Assembly (NCBI RefSeq): GCF_013372225.1
Contig: NZ_CP053832.1
Coordinates: forward strand, 496,001 to 560,000
Source of the DNA: Campylobacter ureolyticus
Lineage (GTDB): Bacteria; Campylobacterota; Campylobacteria; Campylobacterales; Campylobacteraceae
Reading direction: 5' to 3'
DNA: 64,000 bases
Part shown: piece by piece, positions 45,759 to 55,568 of the stretch
Numbering within the stretch: position 1 is the stretch's first letter
How the letters are laid out: every line of letters starts with the position of its first letter
Position numbers and translations under genes: made by a program
Notes under the pieces: model-generated
Told to the model about the DNA's origin: nothing
Database searches by the model: none
What the model saw: the letters and a program-made list of their open reading frames with translations, nothing else

Positions 45759-48581
45759 ATGAACGATTTTATAGAAATTTATGGTGCAAGAGAAAATAAT
45801 CTAAAAAATTTAAATTTAAAAATTCCAAAGAATAAATTTGTAGTTTTTACAGGACTTAGTGGAAGTGGAAAAAGCACGCTTGCCTTTGATACCTTATATG
45901 CCGAAGGACAAAGGCGTTATATGGAAAGCTTAAGTTCATACGCAAGACAGTTTTTAGATAGGGCTGGAAAACCAGATGTTGATAAGATAAATGGACTTAC
46001 TCCAGCCATTGCAATTGACCAAAAAACAACTTCTAAAAATCCTCGTTCAACAGTTGGAACGATAACTGAGATATATGATTATCTAAGGCTTTTATTTGCA
46101 CGAGTTGGAGTTCAGCACTGTCATAAGTGTGGTAAGCCAATTTCTAAAATGAGTGCAAGTGATATAATAAATGAAATTTTAAAGCTTCCTGAAAATTCTA
46201 AAATAATTATCTCATCTCCAATTGCAAGAGAAAAAAAAGGAACTTTTGTTGATGAGCTAGAAAGCCTAAGAAGCAAAGGCTTTATAAGGGCAAAAATTGA
46301 TGGAGTTATGGTAAGACTTGATGAAGATATCAAACTTTCAAAGACTAAAAAACATACGATTTTTGCTGTAATTGATAGAGTTGTAGTAAATGTTGAAAAT
46401 AAAGAAAGAATTGCCTCTGATGTAGAAAAAGCTTTAAATTTAAGCTATGGAGAGCTGGAGGTTGAAGTGATGAATGCTGATGAGGTTGGAGTAAAAGAAG
46501 CAAATATTCACTATAGTGAGCATATGGCTTGTTTTGATTGTAAAATTTCTTTTACACCGCTTGAGCCACTGACTTTTAGTTTTAACTCAGTTAAAGGAGC
46601 TTGTGAAGATTGCGATGGGCTTGGAGTTAGATATACAATTGATATAAATAAGATAGTAAATGAACAAAATAGTGTCCAAAAAGGTGCTGTTAAACTATTA
46701 TATGGTTTTAATAAAAGTTATTATCATAAATTTATGATTGCATTTTGTGAACAAAATAATATTCCCACAAACATACCTTATGGTGAGCTTAAAGAAAGCG
46801 ATAAAAAACTTATTTTATATGGAAATAGCAAAGAGATAAAATTTGTATGGAAAAGACATGCATTAACTCGTAAATTTGAAGGTGCGTTGAAATACGTTTA
46901 TGAAATGCTCAAAAATGAGAGTGATTTTGAGGATTTTATGACAGAAAGAACTTGTCCAGCTTGTAAAGGACATAGGCTAAAAGCACAAAGTTTAGCTGTT
47001 TTGGTTGCTAATAAAAATATAGCTGATATAATAGATATGAGTATAGAAAATTGTGTTGAGTTTTTTAAAAATAATAAGAATTTTAGTTATTTAAGCACTC
47101 AGCAAAAAACAATCGCAAAGCCAATACTAAAAGAAATAAGAGAAAGGCTTATGTTTTTAAACAATGTCGGTCTTGGATATCTAAGTTTGGGGCGCGATAG
47201 TAGGACTATAAGTGGTGGAGAGGCTCAAAGGATAAGGATTGCTTCACAAATAGGAAGTGGCTTAAGTGGGGTTATGTATGTCCTTGATGAGCCAAGCATC
47301 GGGCTTCATGAAAGAGATACTTTAAAGCTTATTAAAACACTTGATGATTTAAGGGATAAAGGAAATACCTTAATCGTTGTTGAACATGATAAAAAAACTA
47401 TTGAAAATGCGGACTTTGTGGTAGATATCGGACCAGCTGCAGGAAAAAAAGGTGGGGAAGTTATATTTGCAGGAGATGTAAAAACACTCTTAAAAAGCGA
47501 TACTCAAACTGCAAAATATCTAAATGGTATAAAAAAAATAAATCATCAAAAAAATAGACCACAAGAAAGTTGGCTTACTTTAAAAAATGTAACGATTAAT
47601 AATATTTCAAATTTAAGTGCCAAATTTCCTCTTGGAAATTTAGTCTGTTTAACAGGTGTTAGTGGAAGTGGAAAAAGCTCACTTTTACTTCAAACTCTTT
47701 TACCAACGGCATTAGAAGAGTTAAATCATGCTAAAAAAGTAAAAACTTTAAAAAATGCAAAAATTGAAGGACTTCAAAATTTGGATAAAGTTATCTATCT
47801 TGATCAAAGCCCGATAGGGAGAACTCCAAGAAGCAATCCAGCAACTTACACTGGCGTAATGGATGAGATAAGAAATTTGTTTGCACAAACCAAAGAAGCA
47901 AAAGCAAGAGGTTATAAAATAGGTAGATTTAGCTTTAATGTAAAAGGTGGAAGATGTGAAAAATGTAGTGGTGATGGTGTTATAAAAATAGAAATGCACT
48001 TTTTACCAGATATTACTGTTGAGTGTGATACTTGTCATGGAACTCGCTACAACGACCAAACTTTGGAAATTTTATATAAAGGAAAAAACATAGCTGAGGT
48101 TTTGGCAATGAGCGTGGATGAGGCTTTTGAGTTTTTTAAAGCAGTCCCAAAGATAAAAGCAAAACTAAAAACTATGAAAGATGTTGGGCTTGGTTATGTA
48201 ACTTTGGGGCAAAATGCAACTACGCTAAGTGGTGGCGAAGCTCAAAGAGTAAAGCTTGCAAAAGAGTTAAGTAAAGCAGATACTGGCAAAACTCTTTATA
48301 TTTTAGATGAGCCAACCACTGGACTTCACTTTGCGGATGTTGATAAGCTTGTTGGAGTTTTGGGTCATTTAGTTGATCTTGGAAATTCAGTTTTTGTAAT
48401 TGAACATAATATGGATATGATAAAAAATGCTGATTATATTGTAGATATGGGCCCAGAAGGTGGGAGTAAAGGTGGTAAAATTATAGCTGCTGGAACTCCA
48501 AAAGAGCTTGCCAAAAACTATAAAAAAACAGGATCTTATACAGGTGAGTTTTTAGTGCAAGAATTAAAAGATATGGATTAA
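45759..48581 (+). CDS. uvrA: excinuclease ABC subunit A
   Basis: UvrA detects bulky DNA damage and loads UvrB. The 940-residue protein has two ABC ATPase modules: Walker A FTGLSGSGKSTLAFDT near residue 32 and LTGVSGSGKSSLLLQT near 640; signature motifs SGGEAQRIRIA and SGGEAQRVKLA; and zinc-finger cysteines (CHKCGKPI, CDGLGV region CFDCKI, CEKCSGDGV with CDTCHGTRY). All motifs are intact. Confidence 0.98.
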   Translation: MNDFIEIYGARENNLKNLNLKIPKNKFVVFTGLSGSGKSTLAFDTLYAEGQRRYMESLSSYARQFLDRAGKPDVDKINGLTPAIAIDQKTTSKNPRSTVGTITEIYDYLRLLFARVGVQHCHKCGKPISKMSASDIINEILKLPENSKIIISSPIAREKKGTFVDELESLRSKGFIRAKIDGVMVRLDEDIKLSKTKKHTIFAVIDRVVVNVENKERIASDVEKALNLSYGELEVEVMNADEVGVKEANIHYSEHMACFDCKISFTPLEPLTFSFNSVKGACEDCDGLGVRYTIDINKIVNEQNSVQKGAVKLLYGFNKSYYHKFMIAFCEQNNIPTNIPYGELKESDKKLILYGNSKEIKFVWKRHALTRKFEGALKYVYEMLKNESDFEDFMTERTCPACKGHRLKAQSLAVLVANKNIADIIDMSIENCVEFFKNNKNFSYLSTQQKTIAKPILKEIRERLMFLNNVGLGYLSLGRDSRTISGGEAQRIRIASQIGSGLSGVMYVLDEPSIGLHERDTLKLIKTLDDLRDKGNTLIVVEHDKKTIENADFVVDIGPAAGKKGGEVIFAGDVKTLLKSDTQTAKYLNGIKKINHQKNRPQESWLTLKNVTINNISNLSAKFPLGNLVCLTGVSGSGKSSLLLQTLLPTALEELNHAKKVKTLKNAKIEGLQNLDKVIYLDQSPIGRTPRSNPATYTGVMDEIRNLFAQTKEAKARGYKIGRFSFNVKGGRCEKCSGDGVIKIEMHFLPDITVECDTCHGTRYNDQTLEILYKGKNIAEVLAMSVDEAFEFFKAVPKIKAKLKTMKDVGLGYVTLGQNATTLSGGEAQRVKLAKELSKADTGKTLYILDEPTTGLHFADVDKLVGVLGHLVDLGNSVFVIEHNMDMIKNADYIVDMGPEGGSKGGKIIAAGTPKELAKNYKKTGSYTGEFLVQELKDMD

Positions 48582-48601
48582 TTTTTTAAATGGGAAATTT
48601 G

Positions 48602-48730
48602 ATGAGTATATATTTAATAGATATAGAAAATGTAAATTTAGAACTATTTTTAAAAAGTAAAAATTTTGAGAAAACAGATAAGTTTTATCTTGTTGGTAAT
48701 TCAAATTTAAAATTTTTATATAAAAAATAA
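48602..48730 (+). pseudogene. 5' remnant of a PIN/NYN-like gene
   Basis: A 42-codon frame (MSIYLIDIENVNLELFLKS ... DKFYLVGNSNLKF) begins 20 nt after uvrA. It looks like the N-terminus of the PIN-like nuclease-fold protein that follows uvrA in C. jejuni (Cj0343c): the acidic start YLIDIENVN and the LVGNSN strand. The rest of the domain is missing; a premature TAA ends the frame and no continuation is evident in the following AT-rich DNA. I read it as a decayed gene. Confidence 0.55.
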
Positions 48731-48880
48731 GTTATAAATTTAGGCTTTTTAAACTATTTAATTAAAGCTTAATATGATGAATAATTAGATATTAAAAATA
48801 TTTAATAAAAATGATATAAAAAATTAAAAACTCATATAAATAGCGCTTTGGATAAAAATATGAAATTTTAAAAAATATAT
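48731..48880. other. AT-rich stretch after the PIN-like remnant
   Basis: No open frame or RNA gene. It may contain decayed sequence of the PIN-like gene, but I cannot align it convincingly. Confidence 0.5.
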
Positions 48881-48911
48881 AATTTTAGAGGCAGCTTTCG
48901 CCTCTAAAATT
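48881..48911 (-). terminator. intrinsic terminator of the minus-strand lipoprotein gene
   Basis: AATTTTAGAGGC (48881-48892) and GCCTCTAAAATT (48900-48911) form a perfect 12-bp stem with a 7-nt loop, 7 nt past the stop codon. T-rich sequence follows on the minus strand. Confidence 0.82.
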
Positions 48912-48918
48912 AAAAATT

Positions 48919-49257
48919 TTATTTAAAAATTGGTTTTTCTTTACCGTTTATATTGAAAATTCCTTCGTTGTTTTTATAGAAAATTTCAACTTTTTCATCT
49001 TTTGTAACAAGTCTTATACCATTTGCACTAACAGCTCTTTTCAAATCATAAGTTCCAAGATCTGTCACGCTTAAAATTGCATTTTCAAAATTATCATTAC
49101 TGAAAATTTTGTATAAATTTCCATTTACATCTTTAAAAACTTCTAGTGTTGTTTTTGGAGCAACTACACCGTAGTAATTTTTATAAGCACCATTGCTTCC
49201 TGCACAACCTGCCAAAAATAGCCCTACAAAAGCACAAAAAATTATTTTTTTAAACAT
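48919..49257 (-). CDS. small lipoprotein of unknown function
   Basis: The 112-residue product has a signal peptide with lipobox LAGC (cysteine about residue 18), then a small beta-rich domain. No family is recognised with confidence. It is a single gene with a clear terminator, divergent from polA. Confidence 0.75.
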   Translation of the reverse strand: MFKKIIFCAFVGLFLAGCAGSNGAYKNYYGVVAPKTTLEVFKDVNGNLYKIFSNDNFENAILSVTDLGTYDLKRAVSANGIRLVTKDEKVEIFYKNNEGIFNINGKEKPIFK

Positions 49258-49325
49258 ATTTTCTCCTTAGATAATTAAATTGTGATAGAATTATACACAA
49301 AAATCACTAAATTTAAGGAAAATTT

Positions 49326-52007
49326 ATGAAAACACTTACGATTATTGACACTTTTGGCTTTTTTTTTAGACTGTATTATGCGATGAGTTCCTTAAAAAGC
49401 AAAGATGGAAAGCCAAGTTCTATGGTTTTTGGATTTGCAAATTTTATATCAAATTTACAAAATGAATATAAAAGTGATTATTTAATTTTTGCACTTGATA
49501 GCAAGGGAAAAACTTTTAGAAGTGAAATTGACCCAAACTATAAAGCTAACCGTCAAACTCCGCCCGACGGACTTTTAACCCAGCTTCCAGTTTGTATAGA
49601 AATGATAGAAAAAATGGGACTTTGCAGTGTTTCTTATGAAGGATATGAAGCTGATGATATTATCGCAAGTGCTGTAAAAAAGCTAGAAAATGAAGATGTT
49701 TTTATAAATGTTGTAACGCATGATAAAGATCTTTATCAGCTGATAAAAGATGGAAAAGTTTCTATTTATAGTCCATCAAAAAAACTTTTTTATGATAGTG
49801 CGGCTTGCTATGAAAAATATGGCGTTTATCCAAATCAAATTAGAGATTTTTTAGCAATTACTGGCGATAGTAGTGATAATATCCCAGGAGTTAAAGGTAT
49901 TGGCGATAAGGGTGCTAAGAAGCTTTTAGATGAATTTAAAAATATCGAAGAAATTTATGAAAATTTAGATAAAGTACCAAACAAAAGACATCAAAATTTA
50001 CTTCTTGAAAGCAAAGAAAATGCTTTTTTAAGTAAAAAATTAGCATCTTTATATGATAATTTAGAAATTCCAAATTTAGAAAACGCTAAATTTCCAACTT
50101 CAAACCCACTTTTAAAAGTTACAGATATTTTAAAAAGCTACTCTCTAAGTAAAATTTTAGCTACTTTGGAAATTCATTTAAATTTTAGCGATAATGAGAT
50201 TAAAAATGATGAAAATTTTAAAGAAAATAATGATAAATTTGAAGCCATTTTACTAAATGATGAAAAAAAACTTAAAGAAGTATTAGAAAAAATAGATAAA
50301 AACACAATCGTTGCTTTTGATACAGAAACAACAGGACTTGATAGTAAAAGTGCTAAAATTGTTGGATTTTCATTTTGTTTTGAGTGTGAGAGGGCTTACT
50401 ATGTTCCACTAAATCACAACTATTTAGGTGTGGATAAGCAAATTGATTACGATGTTGCAAAAAAAGCCATTTTAAAGCTTTACGATTCAAATTTAGTTGG
50501 GCATAATTTAAAATTTGACTTTGATATTATAAAACATAATTTTGATATAGATACGCCTAAGAATTACTTTGATACTATGATTTTATCATGGCTTGAAAAT
50601 CCAGAAAAAAGTGCTGGAATGGATAACTTAGCAAAAAGATTGTTTGATTATGATACGGTTAAATTTGAAAATATGGTAAAAAAAGGAGAAAATTTTTCTA
50701 ATGTGTCTTTAAAAAATGCTAGTAAATATGCAGCTGAAGATGCTTGGATAACACTTAAATTTTATCAATATTTTAATAATAATCTTGATAAAAAACTTTT
50801 AAATTTGGCTCAAAATTTGGAATTTCCTTTTATAAAAGTGCTTTTGCATATGGAAAATTTAGGAATTTTAGCTGATTCTAAAAAATTAAAAGAAATGAGT
50901 GTTTTTTTAGATAAAGAGCTTAAAGATTTAACTAATGAAATTTATGAATTAAGCAAAGAAAAATTTAATATAAACTCTCCAAAACAGCTTGGTGTAGTTC
51001 TTTTTGAAAAACTAAATTTGCCTTCTAAGAAAAAAACTAAAACTGGTTATAGCACAGATGAAAGCGTTTTAAACTCACTTTTAAACGAGCATAAAGTTAT
51101 AAAAAAACTACTTGATTACAGAGAACTTTATAAGCTTTCAAGTACTTATGTGGAGCCACTTTTAAAATATTCATTAGAAGATAAAAGAAATGACGGTGAG
51201 GGTAGGATTTATACTCAGTTTTTACAAACTGGAACAAGTACAGGAAGATTGTCATCTAAAAATCCAAACCTTCAAAATATCCCAGCAAGAGGAAGTTTGG
51301 CAAAAGATATTAGGGATTGTTTTGTTGCTAAAAGTGGTTTTAGCTTGATTTCGCTTGATTATTCTCAAATTGAGCTTAGGCTTTTGGCTCATTTTAGTAA
51401 AGACCCATCACTTCTAAAAGCATTTAATGATGGTGAGGATATTCACACAAGAACGGCTATTAGCATATTTGGAAGCAGTGATAAAGATAAAAGAGCTATT
51501 GCAAAAAGTATAAATTTTGGACTAATATATGGAATGGGAGCTAATAAACTTTCAAATGAGCTTGAAATTTCAAGGAATGAGGCAAAAGATTATATAGAGC
51601 GTTATTTTAAGGCTTTTGTTACAATAAAAGATTTTTTAGAGAGCATAAAAACAAGTGCTAAAAATAGTGGTTTTACAACTACTCTTTTAGGAAGAAAAAG
51701 ATTTTTTGATTTTGCAAATGCTAGACCGAGGGAATTTGCTATGTATGAAAGAGAAAGTGTTAATACTAAATTTCAAGGAAGTGCAGCTGATATTATAAAA
51801 ATGGCGATGGTAAAAATTTATCCTTTGTTAAACGAAAATGCTAGAATGCTTTTACAAATTCACGATGAACTTATTTTTGAGGTAAAAGATGAAATAATTG
51901 ATGAGTTTGGAAAGATAGCTAAGGACATTATGCAAAGTATTTATAAGTTAAATGTCCCATTAATAAGCAGTCTCTGTGTTGCAAAAAGTTGGGGCGAGCT
52001 AAAGTAA
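49326..52007 (+). CDS. polA: DNA polymerase I
   Basis: The 893-residue enzyme has three domains: an N-terminal 5' nuclease (TIDTFGFFFRLYYAMSSL, YEADDIIAS, GDSSDNIPGVKGIGDKGA), a 3'-5' exonuclease with the DEDD start VAFDTETTGLDS near residue 333, and the polymerase (GTSTGRLSSKNPNLQNIPAR, SLDYSQIELRLLAHFS, HDELIFEV). The proofreading residues appear intact. A terminator follows directly. Confidence 0.98.
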   Translation: MKTLTIIDTFGFFFRLYYAMSSLKSKDGKPSSMVFGFANFISNLQNEYKSDYLIFALDSKGKTFRSEIDPNYKANRQTPPDGLLTQLPVCIEMIEKMGLCSVSYEGYEADDIIASAVKKLENEDVFINVVTHDKDLYQLIKDGKVSIYSPSKKLFYDSAACYEKYGVYPNQIRDFLAITGDSSDNIPGVKGIGDKGAKKLLDEFKNIEEIYENLDKVPNKRHQNLLLESKENAFLSKKLASLYDNLEIPNLENAKFPTSNPLLKVTDILKSYSLSKILATLEIHLNFSDNEIKNDENFKENNDKFEAILLNDEKKLKEVLEKIDKNTIVAFDTETTGLDSKSAKIVGFSFCFECERAYYVPLNHNYLGVDKQIDYDVAKKAILKLYDSNLVGHNLKFDFDIIKHNFDIDTPKNYFDTMILSWLENPEKSAGMDNLAKRLFDYDTVKFENMVKKGENFSNVSLKNASKYAAEDAWITLKFYQYFNNNLDKKLLNLAQNLEFPFIKVLLHMENLGILADSKKLKEMSVFLDKELKDLTNEIYELSKEKFNINSPKQLGVVLFEKLNLPSKKKTKTGYSTDESVLNSLLNEHKVIKKLLDYRELYKLSSTYVEPLLKYSLEDKRNDGEGRIYTQFLQTGTSTGRLSSKNPNLQNIPARGSLAKDIRDCFVAKSGFSLISLDYSQIELRLLAHFSKDPSLLKAFNDGEDIHTRTAISIFGSSDKDKRAIAKSINFGLIYGMGANKLSNELEISRNEAKDYIERYFKAFVTIKDFLESIKTSAKNSGFTTTLLGRKRFFDFANARPREFAMYERESVNTKFQGSAADIIKMAMVKIYPLLNENARMLLQIHDELIFEVKDEIIDEFGKIAKDIMQSIYKLNVPLISSLCVAKSWGELK

Positions 52008-52014
52008 ATTAAGT

Positions 52015-52048
52015 AAAAAAGCCTTAAATTTAAGGCTTTTAAATTTTT
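52015..52048. terminator. bidirectional terminator between polA and a lipoprotein gene
   Basis: AAAAGCCTTAAA and TTTAAGGCTTTT form an uninterrupted palindrome flanked by an A-run on the left and AAATTTTT on the right. It serves the two convergent genes. Confidence 0.85.
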
Positions 52049-52433
52049 AAATGCAGCTATTTACTGCCTCTTTTAGATTTTGAACATATCCATCTTTATC
52101 AGTTACTAAAGCTCTTTCACAGCAGTTTTTTTCAGGAATTGTTGAGCAGCCATCATCATCGCATACATCAACCATAGCACCTGTTGGCTTGCAGTTTTCC
52201 CAAATATAGATTTTATTTCCAGCTGAGTTTTGTCTAGTTGAGGTTGGATTTCCCCAAGTATTTATTATTGTGTCAATATGGAAGTTGTTTTTATTATTAT
52301 TTACTTCTTTTGGTTTGGATATCTCTTCTTTTTTTGTATTTTGCATTGTAGTTTTGCCAATATTCCAGTTTGAAACGCTACATCCAGATATAAAAAGAGC
52401 TATCATAAAGACACTAAGATTTATTTTTTTCAT
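52047..52433 (-). CDS. lipoprotein of unknown function with cysteine-rich C-terminus
   Basis: The 128-residue product has a lipobox ISGC (cysteine about residue 18), a linker rich in Lys and Asn, and a small domain (WGNPTSTRQNSAGNKIYIWENC) containing six further cysteines (for example DVCDDDGCS and EKNCCERA), likely disulfide-bonded in the periplasm. The WGNPT segment recalls SmpA/BamE-like small lipoproteins. Function not known. Confidence 0.72.
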   Translation of the reverse strand: MKKINLSVFMIALFISGCSVSNWNIGKTTMQNTKKEEISKPKEVNNNKNNFHIDTIINTWGNPTSTRQNSAGNKIYIWENCKPTGAMVDVCDDDGCSTIPEKNCCERALVTDKDGYVQNLKEAVNSCI

Positions 52434-52612
52434 AAATTATCCCTTTGTTTATTAAATTTTTAAAACTTTATTATATCTTAAATTTGATTAAATATTTTTT
52501 ATAAATTATGTTTCATCAATATTCAAAAAATATTTACTATTTTAAATTCATAATAATTTAATAAATATTTTTATATAATTTAATATATTTTTTAAAAAAT
52601 AAGGAGAAAATT

Positions 52613-53660
52613 ATGAAAAAGTTATCTATCATTCTTTGTTCGGCTTTAGCTCTAAATTTTGCTTTTGCAAGCTCATTAATTGATGATGCAAAAAATTCTG
52701 GTCTTATGCCTTTACCAAAAGATGAAAAAAATTTGAAAAAGTTAATTGAGGATAGTTCGCCAGATGCACAAGCTTTTCCTACAACAAAAGAAAGAGTTGA
52801 GCTTGGAAAAATGCTATATTTTGATCCAAGACTTTCTAAAAGTGGAATTTTATTCTTGTAATACCTGTCACAATTTAGGATATGGCGGAGCTGATAATAT
52901 TCCTGCTTCAACAGGACATAAATGGACTCCAAACCCACATCATGTAAATGCTCCAACAGTTTATAACTCAGTGTTTAATTCAGTTCAATTTTGGGATGGT
53001 AGAGCTGCTCACCTTGCAGAACAAGCAGCAGGTCCTATGACAGCTATGCCTGAAATGGCTTCAACTCCTGAAAGAGTAGAAAAAGTAATTAACTCTATTC
53101 CTGAATATGTCGATTTGTTTGGAAAAGCATTTGATCTTAAAAAAGACGAAGCAGTTAATTTTGATTTAATAACAACTGCAATTGGTATTTTTGAAAGAAC
53201 TTTAGTTACTCCAACAAGATTTGACGATTTTCTAAATGGAGATAAAAATGCTCTTACAAAAGATGAGCAAGATGGTTTAAAACTATTTTTAGACAAAGGC
53301 TGTGTAACCTGTCATAACGGAGTAAATTTAGGTGGCAATATGCAAGCATTTGAGGTAGTTGCTAAGTACAAATTTGCAAATGTTGGAGATTTTAAAGGTG
53401 ATGAAAATGGAATGGTAAAAACCCCTGTTTTAAGAAATGTTTTACTAACTCCTCCATATTTCCATAACGGTGCTATTTGGGAAATAGAAGATGCTATTAA
53501 AGAGATGGGAAGTATCCAACTTGGTATTAAAATTTCAGATGAAGAAGCTAGTTCGATTGCAACTTTCTTCAAATCTTTAAATGGTAAAATGCCAGAAATT
53601 GTTTATCCTATTTTACCATCATCAACAAAAGATACACCTAAACCAGAACTTGATTATTAA
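52613..53660 (+). pseudogene. di-heme cytochrome c peroxidase, frame broken by one base near 52850
   Basis: The gene starts at ATG 52613 behind AAGGAG with a signal peptide (KKLSIILCSALALNFAFA), and the family start MPLPKDEKNLKKLIED. The first frame stops at 52861. The +1 frame carries on with SCNTCHNLGYGGADN, the first heme site (CNTCH encoded at 52857-52871), and runs to 53660 with the second heme site CVTCHNG and the PYFHNGA segment; total about 348 aa. One extra T in TTTTATTCTT would explain it. Such periplasmic enzymes reduce hydrogen peroxide with electrons from cytochrome c. True mutation or sequencing error cannot be distinguished. Confidence 0.88.
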
Positions 53661-53670
53661 GTTCTATTTT

Positions 53671-53707
53671 CTTGAAAAACCAAGTTATTTGGTTTTTCAA
53701 GCCTTTT
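53671..53707 (+). terminator. intrinsic terminator after the cytochrome c peroxidase gene
   Basis: CTTGAAAAACCAA (53671-53683) and TTGGTTTTTCAAG (53689-53701) form a perfect 13-bp stem with a 5-nt loop, followed by CCTTTTAT, 10 nt after the stop codon. Confidence 0.82.
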
Positions 53708-53763
53708 ATAAAAAAACTATAAAAATTTCTAAATAAAATAAGCTTAGATTAAAATTTTTAAGG

Positions 53764-53856
53764 TATAATCATCAACTTATGGATCATTTTGGCTTATTAA
53801 AATCTTGCTAAAGCAAGTGCCAAATGGTTACTTACCAAAATATAAAGGATAGTTTG
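53764..53856 (+). promoter_or_regulatory. promoter and leader of rplU
   Basis: TATAAT at 53764-53769 (preceded by AAGG) would start a leader of about 80 nt. The leader has a small hairpin CTTGC-TAAA-GCAAG (53804-53817) before the AAAGGA site at 53845-53850. Ribosomal-protein leaders often bind their own product; that is only a possibility here. Confidence 0.5.
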
Positions 53857-54168
53857 ATGTATGCAATTATCAAACACAGCGGAAAACAGTATAAAGTTAG
53901 TGAAGGTGATTTTCTAAATTTAGATCGTTTTGAAGCTGAGAAAAAAGATACTATCGAAGTTACTGATGTTTTAGCAGTAAATAATGATGGTGATTTAAAG
54001 GTAGGCGCACCGTTTGTAGAGGGTGCAAAAGTTGTCTTAGAAGTAGTAAATCTTGGAAAAGATAAAAAAGTTATTATCTTTAAAAAAAGACGCAGAAAAG
54101 ACTCAAAGTTAAAACGCGGTTTTAGAAGACAATACACTCGCGTAAAAGTAACTAAAATTTCAGCCTAA
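53857..54168 (+). CDS. rplU: 50S ribosomal protein L21
   Basis: A 103-residue L21 starting [18 protein letters not shown], with [20 protein letters not shown] at the C-terminus. ATG 53857 is chosen because it follows AAAGGA and gives the family N-terminus; an in-frame ATG at 53824 would add 11 atypical residues. Confidence 0.97.
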   Translation: MYAIIKHSGKQYKVSEGDFLNLDRFEAEKKDTIEVTDVLAVNNDGDLKVGAPFVEGAKVVLEVVNLGKDKKVIIFKKRRRKDSKLKRGFRRQYTRVKVTKISA

Positions 54169-54177
54169 GGAGTAGAT

Positions 54178-54435
54178 ATGGCACACAAAAAAGGTCAGGG
54201 TTCAACCCAGAATAATAGAGATTCTATTGGACGCCGCTTAGGTGTTAAGAAATTTGGCGGTGAATTTGTAAGAGCGGGAAATATAATTGTACGACAAAGA
54301 GGTACCGCAACACATGCTGGAAATAACGTAGGCATAGGAAAAGACCACACTCTTTTTGCATTAACTGATGGTTTTGTTAAATTTGAGAGATTTGACAAAA
54401 CTAGAAAACAAGTTTCTGTTTACCCAGCAGAGTAA
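54178..54435 (+). CDS. rpmA: 50S ribosomal protein L27
   Basis: An 85-residue L27 beginning [20 protein letters not shown] and continuing with [20 protein letters not shown]. The short N-terminal start without the Firmicutes-type extension is normal for this group. Nine nt after rplU. Confidence 0.98.
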   Translation: MAHKKGQGSTQNNRDSIGRRLGVKKFGGEFVRAGNIIVRQRGTATHAGNNVGIGKDHTLFALTDGFVKFERFDKTRKQVSVYPAE

Positions 54436-54472
54436 ATTTACGGCTTAAATGCCGTAAATTATTTATTTTATT
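54435..54472 (+). terminator. intrinsic terminator after rpmA
   Basis: AATTTACGGC (54435-54444) and GCCGTAAATT (54451-54460) form a 10-bp stem with a 6-nt loop, followed by ATTTATTTTATT. It separates rplU-rpmA from obg, at least in part. Confidence 0.82.
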
Positions 54473-54518
54473 ACAAACTTATTCTTAAATTTACTTATAT
54501 TTCAAAAAGGTAAAAAAA

Positions 54519-55559
54519 TTGTTTATCGATAGTGTTAAATTTAGCGTTAAAGCTGGAAAAGGTGGCCCTGGATCAAGAAGCTTTAGAAGAGAAAAGTATG
54601 TTCCACTTGGTGGACCAGATGGTGGAGATGGTGGAGATGGTGGAGATGTCTATTTTTTAGTTGATAATAACACTCACGCACTTTTATCTTACAGAGGGAA
54701 AAAACATTTTAAAGCTAAAAACGGCGAGCCAGGCGGTGGCAAAGGAATGACCGGTAAAAATGGAGAAGATTTAGTTTTAAAAGTCCCAGCTGGAACGCAG
54801 GTTTTAGATGAAAATGGAGAAATTTTACTAGACTTAGTTGAGCCAAATAAAAAAGTTTTATTTTTAAAAGGCGGAAAAGGCGGACTTGGAAATGCAAGGT
54901 TTAAAAACTCAACCAACCAAACTCCAAACTACGCTCAGTCAGGGCTTGAAGGCGAGAGTAAAACTATTTCATTAGAACTAAAACTAATTGGCGATGTAGG
55001 ACTTGTTGGCTTTCCAAATGTTGGTAAATCAACACTTATTTCAACTATATCAAATGCAAAACCTCAAATTGCAAATTATGAATTTACAACTCTTTCGCCA
55101 AAACTTGGAATGGTTAAAATAAATGATTTTAACTCTTTTATAATGGCTGATATACCTGGTATTATCGAAGGGGCAAGCGATGGCAGAGGTCTTGGAATGG
55201 ACTTTCTAAGACATATCGAAAGAAATAAAATATTACTTTTTGTATTAGATGTTGCTAATTATAGAAATTTAAATGAGCAATTTCTAACACTAAAAGATGA
55301 AATTTCAAAATTTTCAAAAAATTTAGCAAACAAAGCTTTTGCCATAGCACTTACAAAAGCTGAAATTTGTGAAAATTTAGATACTGTTTATAATGATTTT
55401 TTAAAAGAATTTGATTTTGAAAAAAAGCAAAATTTGGATATTTCTAATAAATTCGATATAAAAAAACCATATTTTGTATTGCCAATTTCAAGCGTTTCAA
55501 ATTTAAATCTTGATAAGCTAAAAAATTATCTATTTGAAATGCTTAGAGTTTTAAAGTAG
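54519..55559 (+). CDS. obgE: Obg family GTPase
   Basis: ObgE acts in 50S ribosome assembly. The 346-residue protein has the glycine-rich Obg domain ([29 protein letters not shown]) and a G domain: [23 protein letters not shown] and TKAE. It starts with TTG at 54519 behind AAAAAGG; the N-terminus MFIDSVKF is the family start, so the rare start codon is real. Confidence 0.97.
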   Translation: MFIDSVKFSVKAGKGGPGSRSFRREKYVPLGGPDGGDGGDGGDVYFLVDNNTHALLSYRGKKHFKAKNGEPGGGKGMTGKNGEDLVLKVPAGTQVLDENGEILLDLVEPNKKVLFLKGGKGGLGNARFKNSTNQTPNYAQSGLEGESKTISLELKLIGDVGLVGFPNVGKSTLISTISNAKPQIANYEFTTLSPKLGMVKINDFNSFIMADIPGIIEGASDGRGLGMDFLRHIERNKILLFVLDVANYRNLNEQFLTLKDEISKFSKNLANKAFAIALTKAEICENLDTVYNDFLKEFDFEKKQNLDISNKFDIKKPYFVLPISSVSNLNLDKLKNYLFEMLRVLK

Positions 55560-55568
55560 GAGTTAAAA

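Noticed and set aside
52613-53660. Selenocysteine readthrough as an explanation for the broken cytochrome c peroxidase frame
   Set aside because: The stop reached is TAA, not TGA, and the continuation is in a different frame.
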